Notes: generated by a model from the letters alone, not told the origin. Numbered from the stretch's first letter, positions 10,171 to 22,860 are shown. The stretch is DNA of 64,000 nucleotides from Sacculina carcini (GCA_916048095.2 OU696597.1:2677042-2741041), one strand, 5' to 3'. A program made the numbers and translations.

Positions 10171-11072
10171 GTGGGTGCTACATGTGTATATATGCATGTG
10201 TGAAAGATAGTGTTAATATAGTTGAGTAGATGTATTAGATTCACTTCTCACAATCAGATAGACCCATTCATAGGCGGTACATGTCGCATGACATTAGCAG
10301 GTCGTTGCAGATTTCAGGTTGACGTATATCGTGTTACTCGCTGTGTCAGGCATTTGGACGGGGAAGTTTTTACCGTCGCGTGTCAGATTCGGGCCATATG
10401 AAGGCATTGTTCGCACTGATAAACGAATTGCCACATTGTCCGGATACAGTTGGGAGGTGAGTCAGCGTTTGATGCAGTTATGTATCAACTTCAGGAAACG
10501 CACGATTTTTATTATAACGCGATAAACACATGATCAGTGTATGCGGTGTGTGAATGTGGTTTTGTTTCGGATTTTTATCTATATTATATACGTATGATTG
10601 TAGACAAACTTTATTTAGAGTTTAGTTGTGGCTGATATTGTTGGCTAAATTTTAACCATAATAATATAAAAATATGTCACTTAAATCCAATAATTATGAA
10701 GTTTGCATACATATCGCTTAAGTCCGTTTGATTAAGGGCGAATTATATTGAATAGGGACTCTGGGCGAATTATATGACATTTCTTTGGGCGAATTGTATA
10801 CTCCAATAGCCCCTGTCATGTATTCTGGGAGGTGGTCCTCTCTAATACGTCTTCCGTCCTTGTGGCGTCATATCGTGTAGAGGGTCGGTTCTGCGGTGAC
10901 AGCGACACCTGTGTATTCATAAGCTTCGGGTTGTTCCCGTGTAGCAGCTGTCACTTGAAGCATTGAGCATTTAACTTTTAAGACTTCGTTTCAGCAGTGG
11001 GGAGTATTCACTGATGGGTGATACCTAGTATTGTTGGCATGGGTAATAAGCTGATTGTTGCGTGATTCAAAA
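10170..11072 (+). repeat. Left arm of a 0.9-kb inverted duplication
   Basis: This segment, holding the SET exon at 10350 and its flanks, returns as the reverse complement at 16621-17517. It starts exactly at the donor of the previous exon. The two arms are nearly identical over the parts I compared. Confidence 0.9.
10350..10456 (+). CDS. PRDM9-like copy 1, PR/SET exon with FGPYEG motif
   Basis: A 107-nt exon flanked by GTGTCAG and GTGAGT. It encodes GIWTGKFLPSRVRFGPYEGI, then VRTDKRIATLSGYSWE. Human PRDM9 has [20 protein letters not shown] then GYSW at the same place, so this is the central strand of the PR/SET methyltransferase fold. FGPYEG is diagnostic of PRDM PR domains. The exon ends in phase 0, matching the exon at 26576, 16 kb downstream across an intron packed with mobile elements. 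An inverted duplicate of this exon lies at about 17237-17345. Confidence 0.93.
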
Positions 11073-12390
11073 GCACATATTACCAATTTGACAGCTATTA
11101 TGAGCACTTGCGATTACACAGGAATATACACCGATTAAATTTCACTGAAGCCCAATCACAATTAAGAATGCATCATATTAGCTCCAAGCATGGATGGTGT
11201 GGTTTTATTGGGTACAGTTTAATTAATGCTACACTCTACTGAATAGAAAGGCTTTATTGTCCTCAATATTACTGGGAACAAAACTACAGTAGTAAATACT
11301 ACTGGGAACAAAGTTAACTACTGAATTTTACTGTATAATTTAATTGGCTTAATTTCAAGTTGCATAAGCTTAAGTTGCATAAGGATATGGGTTGTAATAT
11401 CATACAATGCCAACTATATGAATATGCTGTTTTAGCGGACGCATAAATCTGGAATTATAGAGATGACAGCAGGTTTCATAGTTTTGATAGTGTTACACTT
11501 CTGAATTACTACACACGAAGGACGGGTGTGAATTTGAGCAGTGTTGAGGGAAAAAACTTCGTCAATAATTAAAAAAAGAATTTACAAATATGTATTTTTC
11601 TATTGGATCAGCTTTTTGCTTTTTGATTCATTATATTTTATTTATAGTCCCGCACGACGGGCGGGTTTAAATACGAGGCTGTTCGAGGGAAAATATTTTG
11701 TCACATCTAAAATAAAAACATTCATATTTAGACTTTTCTATTGTTTAAGAATTTTTAGGGGTTTACTTTTTCTTTTTTAATTTCTAATCGTTTTTTATTA
11801 ATTCAATATTCATTATACTTTATTTATTGTTCTGCTCAACGGGCGGGTTTTAATGATAGATGGTGATGTTGACTTATAAATATATTTTGAAAACAGTATG
11901 ATAAAAAAATTAGTCATTTTTCATTGTTTTGTGTCTGAGTTTTGAATCATTCAGCACGACGGGCAGGTTTAAATATGAGGCGGTTTAGGCAAACTATTTT
12001 GTCAAAATAATATAAAAATATAGAAATTAAGACTTTTTATTGGTTTACTCTTTTCTTTATTAATTCATATTTATTTTCTCTTATAAATTGAATAAAAATT
12101 TAATGGTATAAATTGTTTCGCACGACGGGCCGGTTTATATGCTAGAATTTCCATTGTTTGTTGTGTTTTTGTTCTGAATTATTCCGCACGACGGGCAGGC
12201 TCAAATATGAGGCGGATTGATGGATAATATTTTGTCAAATTTAAATTTAAAATATTGACATTTTGAGTTTTTTATTGGTGAACGTATATACAGGTTAAAT
12301 TTTTTGCTTTTTTATTTGTATTCAGTTTATTTTATGGATTGAATATGAATTTTACTTTATGAATTGTTCCGCACGACGGGCGGGCTCAAA

Positions 12391-12432
<42 letters not shown>

Positions 12433-12874
12433 TAGAAGAAATTATCTGTCTGTCTGTGTGCGTGTATGCTTGAATATGAGGTGACCTAACTGCGCGGGCT
12501 CAATGGTATAGATCAGGGCCTTGAAACGTAAACGAAGCGATGGATCATGTTTATGAGATAATATTGTCCCGGGGGCATCAACTGTAGACAATAGAACGTT
12601 TAATTTCACCGTGTAAAACGAGTTCATATACAAAACTAACGGATTTGACTTCAAGGTCCAGAACGGATCGTGTTTGAGTTCTGAATTATTCCGCACGTCG
12701 GGCGGGTTTAAATATGAGGCGGGCTGAGGGAAAATATTTTGTCCAAATAAAATAAAAAATAATGAAATTTAGACTTTTCGATTGATTTAGGTTTTTATGA
12801 CTTTGCCATATAAATTTTTTAATTTGCAATATTTTTATGAATTTGTCCGCACAACGGGCGGGTTTTAATGCTAG
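11072..12874 (+). mobile_element. Helitron family 1, 3' part with CTAG terminus
   Basis: It ends with a GC-rich imperfect hairpin (CCGCACAACGGGCGG), about ten bases, then CTAG before a T, which fits a Helitron 3' end. Eight blocks like CCGCACGACGGGCGGG occur between 11647 and 12865. The same sequence reappears reversed at 19441-21257 and partly at 17925-19060. No Rep/helicase gene is present, so it is non-autonomous. The 5' tip is missing here. The class call is from termini only. Confidence 0.6.
12388..12428. repeat. (TA)n microsatellite
   Basis: An uninterrupted TA run inside the Helitron 3' part. Longer equivalents stand at 19047-19104 and 19883-19928 in the other copies. Confidence 0.9.
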
Positions 12875-13111
12875 TGTTTGAGATAAAGCACATTTTTGTG
12901 AATGAATTTTTGTTGAAATAGTATGAAAAAATTCACAAATGTATGACAATCATTCTCCTCAGTTTCAGAGATACGTATATACGAACATGATAATAACTTT
13001 AAAACTGCATTTTAATACTCATAACACTGTTTTACAGTATAAAATATTAATATCAAGCTTAATTATTATCTGAATCATAAATCTTATTATGAAATTTCAA
13101 GATATGATTAG

Positions 13112-13212
13112 TCAACTTCAAAATGAGAATAGTCAACTTCAAAATGAGAACAATCAACTTCAAAATGGGATAATCAACTTCAAAATGGGACTAATCAACT
13201 TCAAAATGAGAC
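13112..13212 (+). repeat. Subterminal array of about 21-bp motifs, left
   Basis: Five near-identical copies of TCAACTTCAAAATG with 4-8 base spacers. It is inverted relative to the arrays at 15233-15335 and 23145-23258. Such arrays often serve as transposase binding sites in related transposons; that role is inferred here. Confidence 0.85.
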
Positions 13213-13497
13213 TGAAACATTGCGTTGAGCTGAAAATAATAAGCTGAAGACATTTTCGAATAATTTATTATGATTTTAATGTTTTTTCACGAAATAAAAT
13301 CACCCAATAAATCACCCAACACTTGAATATTTTTGATAAATTTGTCTAATAAGTGATATATTTGTGAAAAGTTCTCGAGTTTCTGCTTCAGGCCGGTTAT
13401 AGCTGGAATATTGAAGGCTGACGCTGTGTTTTCGTTTCCCGCATCACATATTTGCATTGCGTGCTTTGATATCACAGTTGTTTTTGAGCCAATTATA

Positions 13498-14559
13498 ATG
13501 AGCGGGCGTACCGTGAATTATATTAAAAAATCTGACTCCAAAGACAAAAAAATTCAAATAGTGGCTGCACATTCGTCGGGCGGTGACTGGAGGCAGCTGG
13601 CTAGAACGTTTGGAGTCGCCAAATCAACTGCTTATCGATGGATATCTAATGAAGACCATGAAGACTCTCGTGGAGGCTCAAGGCAAAGGAAAATACATGA
13701 GGACCACATAAAGTGTATGGAAGATTGTGTGGAGGAAAACCCGCGTATTACGCTAAAAGAAATAACGGAGAAAATTCGCCAGCAATTCAACGTACAAGTT
13801 TCTAAGGAGTGTATTCGCCGTCAGCTTGAAAAGATGCTCTTCACAATCAAGCAAATACGATTTGAACCTGAAAGGGCAAACTCAATACAAAACAAGCAGA
13901 AACGAGCAGAATATGCAAGGAGATTGTTGGAACTGCAATCCAACATGCTCCCCGTCATATATATGGACGAAACCAACTTCAATATGTTTATTTCGCGCAA
14001 TTACGGTCGATCAAGAGCCGGGTCACGATGCACGACCGTCGCAGCTGGTAGTCGTGGAGCAAATGTACATGTTATTGGCTGCATAACCAATCAAGGGCTT
14101 CTTCATCATCAAATCCGCCGAGGATCGCACAAAATCAATGATGCGAACGAGTTTGTGCGCCAATGTCTCCAGGCGGCAAAAATAACGTTTGGCGGACCCG
14201 TGGTGCTTGTGGTTGATAATGCACCATGCCACAATCGAATTGAACTGGTGTTCGCCGAGGACGAGTACAAATCTCATCATTTTCTACGTCTGACTCCATA
14301 CAGCCCGATGATGAATGCCATAGAGATGGTGTGGTCCCAATTGAAGAGCGAGGTGAAAAGAAAACTAACCGACCAGCTGCCAACAATTTTGACTAGCAGA
14401 AATTATGCCATTTCGCAAGCAGAACAAAGATTATCGGCATTGGAGGCGATAATTTCGGAGAGTTTAGGAAATGTGAGCGCACAAAATTGCGCCCGCTGTA
14501 TTGCACACGTTCAACAACATCTCTCGTCTGCACTGGAGATGCGAAATGTGTTGTTTTAA
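13498..14559 (+). CDS. DD35E transposase (IS630/Tc1/mariner type)
   Basis: A 353-residue protein from the ATG at 13498 (MSGRTVNYIKK); the longer upstream frame lacks matching features. An N-terminal helix-turn-helix (WRQLARTFGVAKSTAYRWI, about residues 30-50) is followed by a second winged-helix region with ITLKEITEKIRQQFNVQVS. The DDE core shows Asp in VIYMDETNF, Asp in VVDNAPCHNR, and Glu in YSPMMNAIEMVW. I count 35 residues between the second Asp and the Glu. The frame has no internal stop, and length and motifs look complete. The protein would cut and paste the element at TA sites. Confidence 0.92.
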   Translation: MSGRTVNYIKKSDSKDKKIQIVAAHSSGGDWRQLARTFGVAKSTAYRWISNEDHEDSRGGSRQRKIHEDHIKCMEDCVEENPRITLKEITEKIRQQFNVQVSKECIRRQLEKMLFTIKQIRFEPERANSIQNKQKRAEYARRLLELQSNMLPVIYMDETNFNMFISRNYGRSRAGSRCTTVAAGSRGANVHVIGCITNQGLLHHQIRRGSHKINDANEFVRQCLQAAKITFGGPVVLVVDNAPCHNRIELVFAEDEYKSHHFLRLTPYSPMMNAIEMVWSQLKSEVKRKLTDQLPTILTSRNYAISQAEQRLSALEAIISESLGNVSAQNCARCIAHVQQHLSSALEMRNVLF

Positions 14560-15232
14560 TGCACCATGTACATAGATAAACTTGTTGTGTTTGTTTGAAT
14601 GAATGAAAAAATGTATCTTAATTTGTCTCTCGTAATGATTTACAGAAAACAATCGCAGTATTAGTCAGAGCTGCAACTGCAAAGTCTTAAAGTCTTGAAT
14701 GCAGTGACTATTAATTTCAACTTATAATTTCAACTTGCATATTCTTACTTTGTTCCCTTTCATATATCATTCAACATGGAGTTAGCTCGCAAAAGAGAGG
14801 AAATTTCAACTTAGCATGCTCATAGTTAAGTATATAGTTAAAGTTATAATTGTTTTGTCAACAAATATCCGTATACTTGTAGTGTTATGGGTGATTTATT
14901 CCTATACATTTGTTTACTCTTATATTATGATTTATTCTTATGCAGTTATTGCTATTTGAATGAATATTTGAAGCATATAAAATATTCCTCTACCACACAA
15001 AACAATTATTTGCTAATAAGTGCGCTAAATTGTAATCCAGATACTTAATACTGAACGCTTAAGGTTATTCTACTGGAGCTCAATTAGCTAATTCAAATTA
15101 CTGTTACTTCATTGCTAAATGTAAAAAATAATGCACAGATTTGTCATGATTATTGTATTTATTAGTTTTATGTTTTAATACATTTTTTGTTCTTAATTAA
15201 TTAAAATTATGCAAGTTAAGTCATAAAGAACA

Positions 15233-15343
15233 CGGTCTCATTTTGAAGTTGACTATTCTCATTTTGAAGTTGACTATTCTCATTTTGAAGTTGATTGTTC
15301 CCATTTTGAAGTTGATTAGTCCCATTTTGAAGTTGAAATGATA
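15233..15343 (-). repeat. Subterminal array and terminal repeat, right
   Basis: Five copies of CATTTTGAAGTTGA (plus-strand reading) ending in GAAATGATA next to TA. It is the mirror of the left array. Confidence 0.85.
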
Positions 15344-15345
15344 TA

Positions 15346-16501
15346 GTTGATTGCGGCCCAAGTAGATTTGCTCTATGGAGAGAAGTAGGATCGGAAAACT
15401 CGGCTGAAGTGACCTGCATTCTAGAGCAAATATTTTGTGAGCGAGGACCACCTTCACAACTGCTTCTGGACAACAGCGCAACGTTCCGGTCACACCGACT
15501 CGCTGAGCTTTGCCAGCGGTGGAATGTCCACCTGCGATACCGAGCGGCATATCGCCCTTCAGGCAACGGTGTGGTCGAACGCAACCACAGAACTATTAAG
15601 CGCACGGCAATGAGGACCGGAGGCTCACCTTTAGATGCTGTATACTTCTACAACTTGGCAGCAAAAAATCATGGAGATGGATCATTATCGCCTTGTCAGC
15701 ATGTGTTTTCATATCCCTGGCGCCATCCCCGATCAAGACCGGTATTAGAGGAGAACCGTTTTACGACCAACATCCGACAAGGTGATAAGGTGCTGACAAA
15801 ACCCGTGGATAAAAGGTGTGATTCACGCTGGCTACCAGGGCGCGTCACAGGAATTACATCGGGTAATAACATTTCTGTGGACGGTACGCCTCGGCATATC
15901 CTGGATATCAGACGAATATACGATAGAGAAGAAAACGAGGAACCTGAAGAAAGCCGATCAGCCAATTCGCATCTGCAAAATTCTGCAGTCGGAGAAATAC
16001 ACGATCAAGACCGTGACGAAAATGCCAGCGAAACCGAAGACAGTGTTAGTCTGAGAAGGTCAGCTCGAATCAGACGGCCACCTGTGTGGCAGAGCGACTA
16101 TGAGATGTGATGTACACATCAGGAGGGCGTGTGTTCATATATTCTGATGTGTATGATTTATCTGTATTTTGCAATCATGTGTATGCTGACAGTATTATTC
16201 ACTGGTGTATCGTTGACCGACTCGATTATGTGCTCGTGAGTGTGTGTATGTGTGTCTGTGCACGGGTGTGTGCGTGATCATCTATTGCAGCGCTACATTG
16301 CGTAGTGCAGTGTTGCAACCTTGCACGATATGCTAATCCGGTATGCTAACGTTGAATGGGTATGTGTGTTCGCGGCTTTTGGGCAGTCGATTGCGAGAGT
16401 CCGGGCGATGATATTGTGCGCTGGGCGATTTGGTAACATCGAGAGATTCGTACGGAATGCTAATACATTTGTAGTGCAGTGACGAGTCGATTCTTCTTAC
16501 A
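15346..16501 (+). mobile_element. Ty3/gypsy-like LTR element, 3' half, broken
   Basis: This is the integrase core and C-terminus (up to about 16110) followed by a 372-bp LTR (16130-16501). Integrase hallmarks include LLLDNSATFRSHRLAEL and RPSGNGVVERNHRTIKRTA. Its LTR matches, in reverse, the LTR at 26100-26471, and the bases just outside are GTATG in both cases. This half and 23260-26471 therefore come from one insertion, now on opposite strands. It is a fossil with several breaks overall, cut by the DNA transposon and by an inversion. Confidence 0.88.
16130..16501 (+). repeat. 3' LTR of the split Ty3/gypsy-like element
   Basis: 372 bp, from TGTGTTCATAT to TTCTTACA, preceded by a purine tract (AGGAGGGCG) and followed by target duplicate GTATG (16502-16506). 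Confidence 0.9.
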
Positions 16502-16620
16502 GTATGTACCACAATTGACATAATCAAAGAAGGTGCACGTTTCCTGCATCTTTCTCAACTATCCCTTCTCTCTTCTCTAGTATTCCTGCACTATTTAACG
16601 CCGCTATGCTTCTCTACATT

Positions 16621-17517
16621 ACTCTTTGAATCACGCAACAATCAGCTTATTACCCATGCCAACAATACTAGGTATCACCCATCAGTGAATACTCCCCACT
16701 GCTGAAACGAAGTCTTAAAAGTTAAATGCTCAATGCTTCAAGTGACAGCTGCTACACGGGAACAACCCGAAGCTTATGAATACACAGGTGTCGCTGTCAC
16801 CGCAGAGCCGACCTTCTACACGATATGACGCCACAAGGACGGAAGACGTATTAGAGAGGACCACCTCCCAGAATACATGACAGGGGCTATTGGAGTATAC
16901 AATTCGCCCAAAGAAATGTCATATAATTCGCCCAGAGTCCCTATTCAATATAATTCGCCCTTAATCAAACGGACTTAAGCGATATGTATGCAAACTTCAT
17001 AATTATTGGATTTAAGTGACATATTTTTATATTATTATGGTTAAAATTTAGCCAACAATATCAGCCACAACTAAACTCTAAATAAAGTTTGTCTACAATC
17101 ATACGTATATAATATAGATAAAAATCCGAAACAAAACCACATTCACACACCGCATACACTGATCATGTGTTTATCGTGTTATATTATAAATCGTGCGTTT
17201 CCTGAAGTTGATACATAACTGCATCAAACGCTGTCTCACCTCCCAACTGTATGCGGACAATGTGGCGATTCGTTTATCAGTGCGAACAATGCCTTCATAT
17301 GGCCCGAATCTGACACGCGACGGTAAAAACTTCCCCGTCCAAATGCCTGACACAGCGAGTAACACGATATACGTCAACCTGAAATCTGCAACGACCTGCT
17401 AATGTCATGCGACGTGTACCGCCTATGAATGGGTCTATCTGATTGTGAGAAGTGAATCTAATATATCTACTCAACTATATTAACACTATCTTTCACACAT
17501 GCATATATACACATGTA
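16621..17517 (-). repeat. Right arm of the inverted duplication, with a copy of the SET exon
   Basis: Reverse complement of 10170-11072. It carries the FGPYEG exon (about 17237-17345, minus strand) with its acceptor and a changed donor context: AYSWEVRQ here, GYSWEVSQ in the original. As an isolated reversed exon in an intron it should not contribute to the normal transcript. Confidence 0.9.
17237..17345 (-). pseudogene. Duplicate PR/SET exon (FGPYEG), inverted
   Basis: The frame GIWTGKFLPSRVRFGPYEGI is intact, and the exon differs from the one at 10350 by a Gly-to-Ala change in the GYSW motif and a change next to the donor. No partner exons accompany it. Confidence 0.85.
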
Positions 17518-17541
17518 GCACCCACCTATATAAAAGAGATC

Positions 17542-17584
<43 letters not shown>

Positions 17585-19043
17585 TCCCACCCTCCTTGGT
17601 TCATTTTCTATGAGCTGCTACTCGGGCATCACTTGGCGTACCCGTACAAAATTAATACCATCATGTTGGAAATGTTCTTGTCCACACTGTAGGTTAAATT
17701 TTTAATTTTAAAACTAAAACCAAAAAAGGTATTGCGGTGAAAAGACAAAATGAACCCTAAAAAATGCGAAAATTTTGGTCAATTTTCTGAAGACTACTAC
17801 TCCTAAACCAACAATGGTACAACTATACAAATTATACCACTGTGTAGAAAATTTTATGTTATATTCAACGCATTAAAATTTAAACCCAAAAATTAAATAT
17901 AAAACATGTAAAAGGGAAAAAAACTACAGTAGTATATAAAACTACAGTAGTAAATACTACTGGGAACAAAGTTAACTACTGAATTTTACTGTATAATTTA
18001 ATTGGCTTAATTTCAAGTTGCATAAGCTTAAGTTGCATAAGGATATGGGTTGTAATATCATACAATGCCAACTATATGAATATGCTGTTTTAGCGGACGC
18101 ATAAATCTGGAATTATAGAGATGACAGCAGGTTTCATAGTTTTGATAGTGTTACACTTCTGAATTACTACACACGAAGGACGGGTGTGAATTTGAGCAGT
18201 GTTGAGGGAAAAAACTTCGTCAATAATTAAAACAAGAATTTACAAATATGTATTTTTCTATTGGATCAGCTTTTTGCTTTTTGATTCATTATATTTTATT
18301 TATAGTCCCGCACGACGGGCGGGTTTAAATACGAGGCTGTTCGAGGGAAAATATTTTGTCACATCTAAAATAAAAACATTCATATTTAGACTTTTCTATT
18401 GTTTAAGAATTTTTAGGGGTTTACTTTTTCTTTTTTAATTTCTAATCGTTTTTTATTAATTCAATATTCATTATACTTATTTATTGTTCTGCTCAACGGG
18501 CGGGTTTTAATGATAGATGGTGATGTTGAGTTATAAATATATTTTGAAAACAGTATGATAAAAAAATTAGTCATTTTTCATTGTTTTGTGTCTGAGTTTT
18601 GAATCATTCAGCACGACGGGCAGGTTTAAATATGAGGCGGTTTAGGCAAACTATTTTGTCAAAATAATATAAAAATATAGAAATTTAGACTTTTTATGGG
18701 TTTACCTCTTTTCTTTATTAATTCATATTTATTTTCTCTTATAAATTGAATAAAAATTTAATGGTATAAATTGTTTCGCACGACGGGCCGGTTTATATGC
18801 TAGAATTTCCATTGTTTGTTGTGTTTTTGTTCTGAATTATTCCGCACGACGGGCAGGCTCAAATATGAGGCGGATTGACGGATTTTGTCAAATTTAAATT
18901 TAAAATATTGACATTTTGAGTTTTTTATTGGTGAACGTATATACAGGTTAAATTTTTTGCTTTTTTATTTGTATTCAGTCTATTTTATGGATTGAATATG
19001 AATTTTACTTTATGAATTGTTCCGCACGACGGGCGGGCTCAAA

Positions 19044-19060
<17 letters not shown>
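17518..19060 (+). mobile_element. Helitron family 1, rearranged copy
   Basis: It starts with the 5'-tip sequence TATATAAAAGAGATCC and a (GT)n run (17545-17580). The family's 5' body runs to about 17920, then jumps to the 3' hairpin-block region (17925-19046), which is colinear with 11280-12400. It stops in the (TA)n stretch, so the CTAG end is missing. Confidence 0.6.
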
Positions 19061-19099
<39 letters not shown>

Positions 19100-19106
<7 letters not shown>

Positions 19107-19123
19107 TCTGTGTGTATATAATC

Positions 19124-19160
<37 letters not shown>

Positions 19161-19440
19161 TCCCACCCTCCTTGGTTCATTTTCTATGAGCTGCTACTCG
19201 GGCATCACTTGGCGTACCCGCTCAAAATTAATACCATCATGTTGGAAATGTTCTTGTCTACACTGTAGGTTAAATTTTTAATTTTAAAAATAAAACCAAA
19301 AAAAGTTATTGCGGTGAAAAGACAAAATGAACCCTAAAAAATGCGAAAATTTTGGTCAATTTTCTGAAGACTACTACTCCTAAACCAACAATGGTACAAC
19401 TATACAAATTATACCACTGTGTAGAAAACTGTATATAAAA
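19100..19440 (+). mobile_element. Helitron family 1, 5' body fragment
   Basis: A second copy of the 5' body (ATCCTCTG, (GT)n, TTTGTCCCACCC) squeezed between the (TA)n tract and the CTAG end of the reversed copy at 19441. Confidence 0.6.
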
Positions 19441-19879
19441 CTAGCATTAAAACCCGCCCGTTGTGCGGACAAATTCATAAAAATATTGCAAATTAAAAAA
19501 ATTTATATGGCAAAGTCATAAAAACCTAAATCAATCGAAAAGTCTAAATTTCATTATTTTATTATTTTATTTGGACAAAATATTTTCCCTCAGCCCGCCT
19601 CATATTTAAACCCGCCCGACGTGCGGAATAATTCAGAACTCAAACACGATCCGTTCTGGACCTTGAAGTCAAATCCGTTAGTTTTGTATATGAACTCGTT
19701 TTACACGGTGAAACTAAACGTTCTATTGTCTACAGTTGATGCCCCCGGGACAATATTATCTCATAAACATGATCCATCGCTTCGTTTACGTTTCAAGGCC
19801 CTTATCTATACCATTGAGCCCGCGCAGTTAGGTCACCTCATATTCAAGCATACACGCACACAGACAGACAGATAATTTC

Positions 19880-19930
<51 letters not shown>

Positions 19931-22860
19931 TTTGAGCCCGCCCGTCGTGCGGAACAATTCATAAAGTAAAATTCATATTCAATCCATAAAATTAACTGAA
20001 TACAAATAAAAAAGCAAAAAATTTAACCTGTATATACGTTCACCAATAAAAAACTCAAAATGTCAATATTTTAAATTTAAATTTGACAAAATATTATCCA
20101 TCAATCCGCCTCATATTTGAGCCTGCCCGTCGTGCGGAATAATTCAGAACAAAAACACAACAAACAATGGAAATTCTAGCATATAAACCGGCCCGTCGTG
20201 CGAAACAATTTATACCATTAAATTTTTATTCAATTTATAAGAGAAAATAAATATGAATTAATAAAGAAAAGAGTAAACCCATAAAAAGTCTAAATTTCTA
20301 TATTTTTATATTATTTTGACAAAATAGTTTGCCTAAACCGCCTCATATTTAAACCTGCCCGTCGTGCTGAATGATTCAAAACTCAGACACAAAACAATGA
20401 AAAATGACTAATTTTTTTATCATACTGTTTTCAAAATATATTTATAACTCAACATCACCATCTATCATTAAAACCCGCCCGTTGAGCAGAACAATAAATA
20501 AAGTATAATGAATATTGAATTAATAAAAAACGATTAGAAATTAAAAAAGAAAAAGTAAACCCCTAAAAATTCTTAAACAATAGAAAAGTCTAAATATGAA
20601 TGTTTTTATTTTAGATGTGACAAAATATTTTCCCTCGAACAGCCTCGTATTTAAACCCGCCCGTCGTGCGGGACTATAAATAAAATATAATGAATCAAAA
20701 AGCAAAAAGCTGATCCAATAGAAAAATACATATTTGTAAATTCTTGTTTTAATTATTGACGAAGTTTTTTCCCTCAACACTGCTCAAATTCACACCCGTC
20801 CTTCGTGTGTAGTAATTCAGAAGTGTAACACTATCAAAACTATGAAACCTGCTGTCATCTCTATAATTCCAGATTTATGCGTCCGCTAAAACAGCATATT
20901 CATATAGTTGGCATTGTAGGATATTACAACCCATATCCTTATGCAACTTAAGCTTATGCAACTTGAAATTAAGCCAATTAAATTATACAGTAAAATTCAG
21001 TAGTTAACTTTGTTCCCAGTAGTATTTACTACTGTAGTTTTGTTTCCAGTAATATTGAGGACAATAAAGCCTTTCTATTCAGTATAGTGTAGCATTAATT
21101 AAACTGTACCCAATAAAACCACACCATCCATGCTTGGAGCTAATATGATGCATTCTTAATTGTGATTGGGCTTCAGTGAAATTTAATCGGTGTATATTCC
21201 TGTGTAATCGCAAGTGCTCATAATAGCTGTCAAATTGGTAATATGTGCTTTTGAATTTACACCGTCGTAACTTCCTTCAGATACACTTTGGAAAATTACA
21301 AATTATACCGTATTGTAGAAAACAAGATTTCTAGCACGATGGTATAATTTATTTTTATGTGTAACAAATAGTTACTGAGAAATACGTAAAAAATGAATAA
21401 ATTTTAGTCGCCCGGTGTTCAAGTGCAATTTTGGATGAATTTGAGAATTTTGTCAATTTTACACGTTTTTTGTATCATTTGTGTGTATAAATTATAGCTT
21501 ATCTTGTATAACACAAAATTATCTACACAGTAGTATATTCCTGTGTAATCGCAAGTGCGCATAATAGCTGTCAAATTGGCAATATGTCCTTTTGAATTTA
21601 CACCGCCGTAACTTCCTTCAGATACACTTTGGAAAATTACATATTATACCGTATTGTAGAAAACAAGATTTCTAGCACGATGGTATAATTTATTTTTATG
21701 TTTAACAAATAGTTACTGAGAAATAGTAGAAAAATTAATTAATTTTAGTCGCCCGGTGTTCAAGTGAAATTTTGGATGTATTTGAGAATTTTGCCAATTT
21801 TACACGTTTTTTGTATCATTTGTGGGTATAAATTATAGCTTATCTTGTAGAACACAAAATTATCTACACATTAGTATATTCCTGTGTAATCGCAAGTGCG
21901 CATAATAGCTGTCAAATTGGCAATATGTCTTTTTGAATTTACACCGCCGTAACTTCCTTTAGGTACACTTTGGAAAATTAAACATTATACCGTATTGTAG
22001 AAAACAAGATTTCTAGCACGATGGTATAATTTATTTTTATGTATAACAAATAGTTACTGAGAAATAGTAGAAAATGAATTAATTTTAGTCACCCGGTGTT
22101 CAAGTGTAATTTTGGATGTATTTGAGAATCTTGCTAATTTTACACGTTTTTTTGTATAATTTGTGGGTATAAATTAAAATATTTCTTGTAGAACACAAAA
22201 TTATCTACACAATAGTATAATTTTTATAGCTGTAACTCTGGTGGTTTATGAAGAATAGATAGGGGAATATTGACCAAAATATTCGCGTTTTTCAGTGCTA
22301 ATTTTGCATTTTTGACTTTGTCATTTTGAATTCACACCGCCGTAACTTTTTTTAATACACTCTGGAAAATTAAAAATTATACCGTGATGTAGAAAGCAAA
22401 ATTCCCAGCATGATGGTATTATTTATTTAGATGTGTGATAATTAGTTTTTGAGAAATAGAGAAAAAAGTATAGAAAATCGGACGCGTGGAGTTTAAAAAA
22501 TATTTTGAATGTTGATTGAATTTTTTTCATTTTTACATGTTTTATATTTAATTTTTGGGTTTAAATTTTAATGCGTTGAATATAACATAAAATTTTCTAC
22601 ACAGTGGTATAATTTGTATAGTTGTACCATTGTTGGTTTAGGAGTAGTAGTCTTCAGAAAATTGACCACAATTTTCGCATTTTTTAGGGTTCATTTTGTC
22701 TTTTTACCGCAATAACTTTTTTTGGTTTTATTTTTAAAATTAAAAATTTAACCTACAGTGTAGACAAGAACATTTCCAACATGATGGTATTAATTTTGAG
22801 CGGGTACGCCAAGTGATGCCCGAGTAGCAGCTCATAGAAAATGAACCAAGGAGGGTGGGA

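Larger units (their letters stand above)
13112..15343 (+). mobile_element. IS630/Tc1/mariner-superfamily DNA transposon with arrayed ends
   Basis: A transposase gene (13498-14559) lies between two arrays of a roughly 21-bp motif, TCAACTTCAAAATGAGAATAG. The arrays face each other: 13112-13212 forward and 15233-15335 reversed. The right tip reads inward TATCATTTCAACTTC and abuts a TA dinucleotide (15344-15345) in the integrase region of an LTR element, as expected for TA-targeting transposons. The left tip is unclear. A third array with the same tip sits at 23145-23258. Confidence 0.75.

Noticed and set aside
13112-13212. CRISPR-like regular repeats
   Set aside because: Spacers are 4-8 bases and not unique, the DNA is animal, and the arrays are transposon ends.
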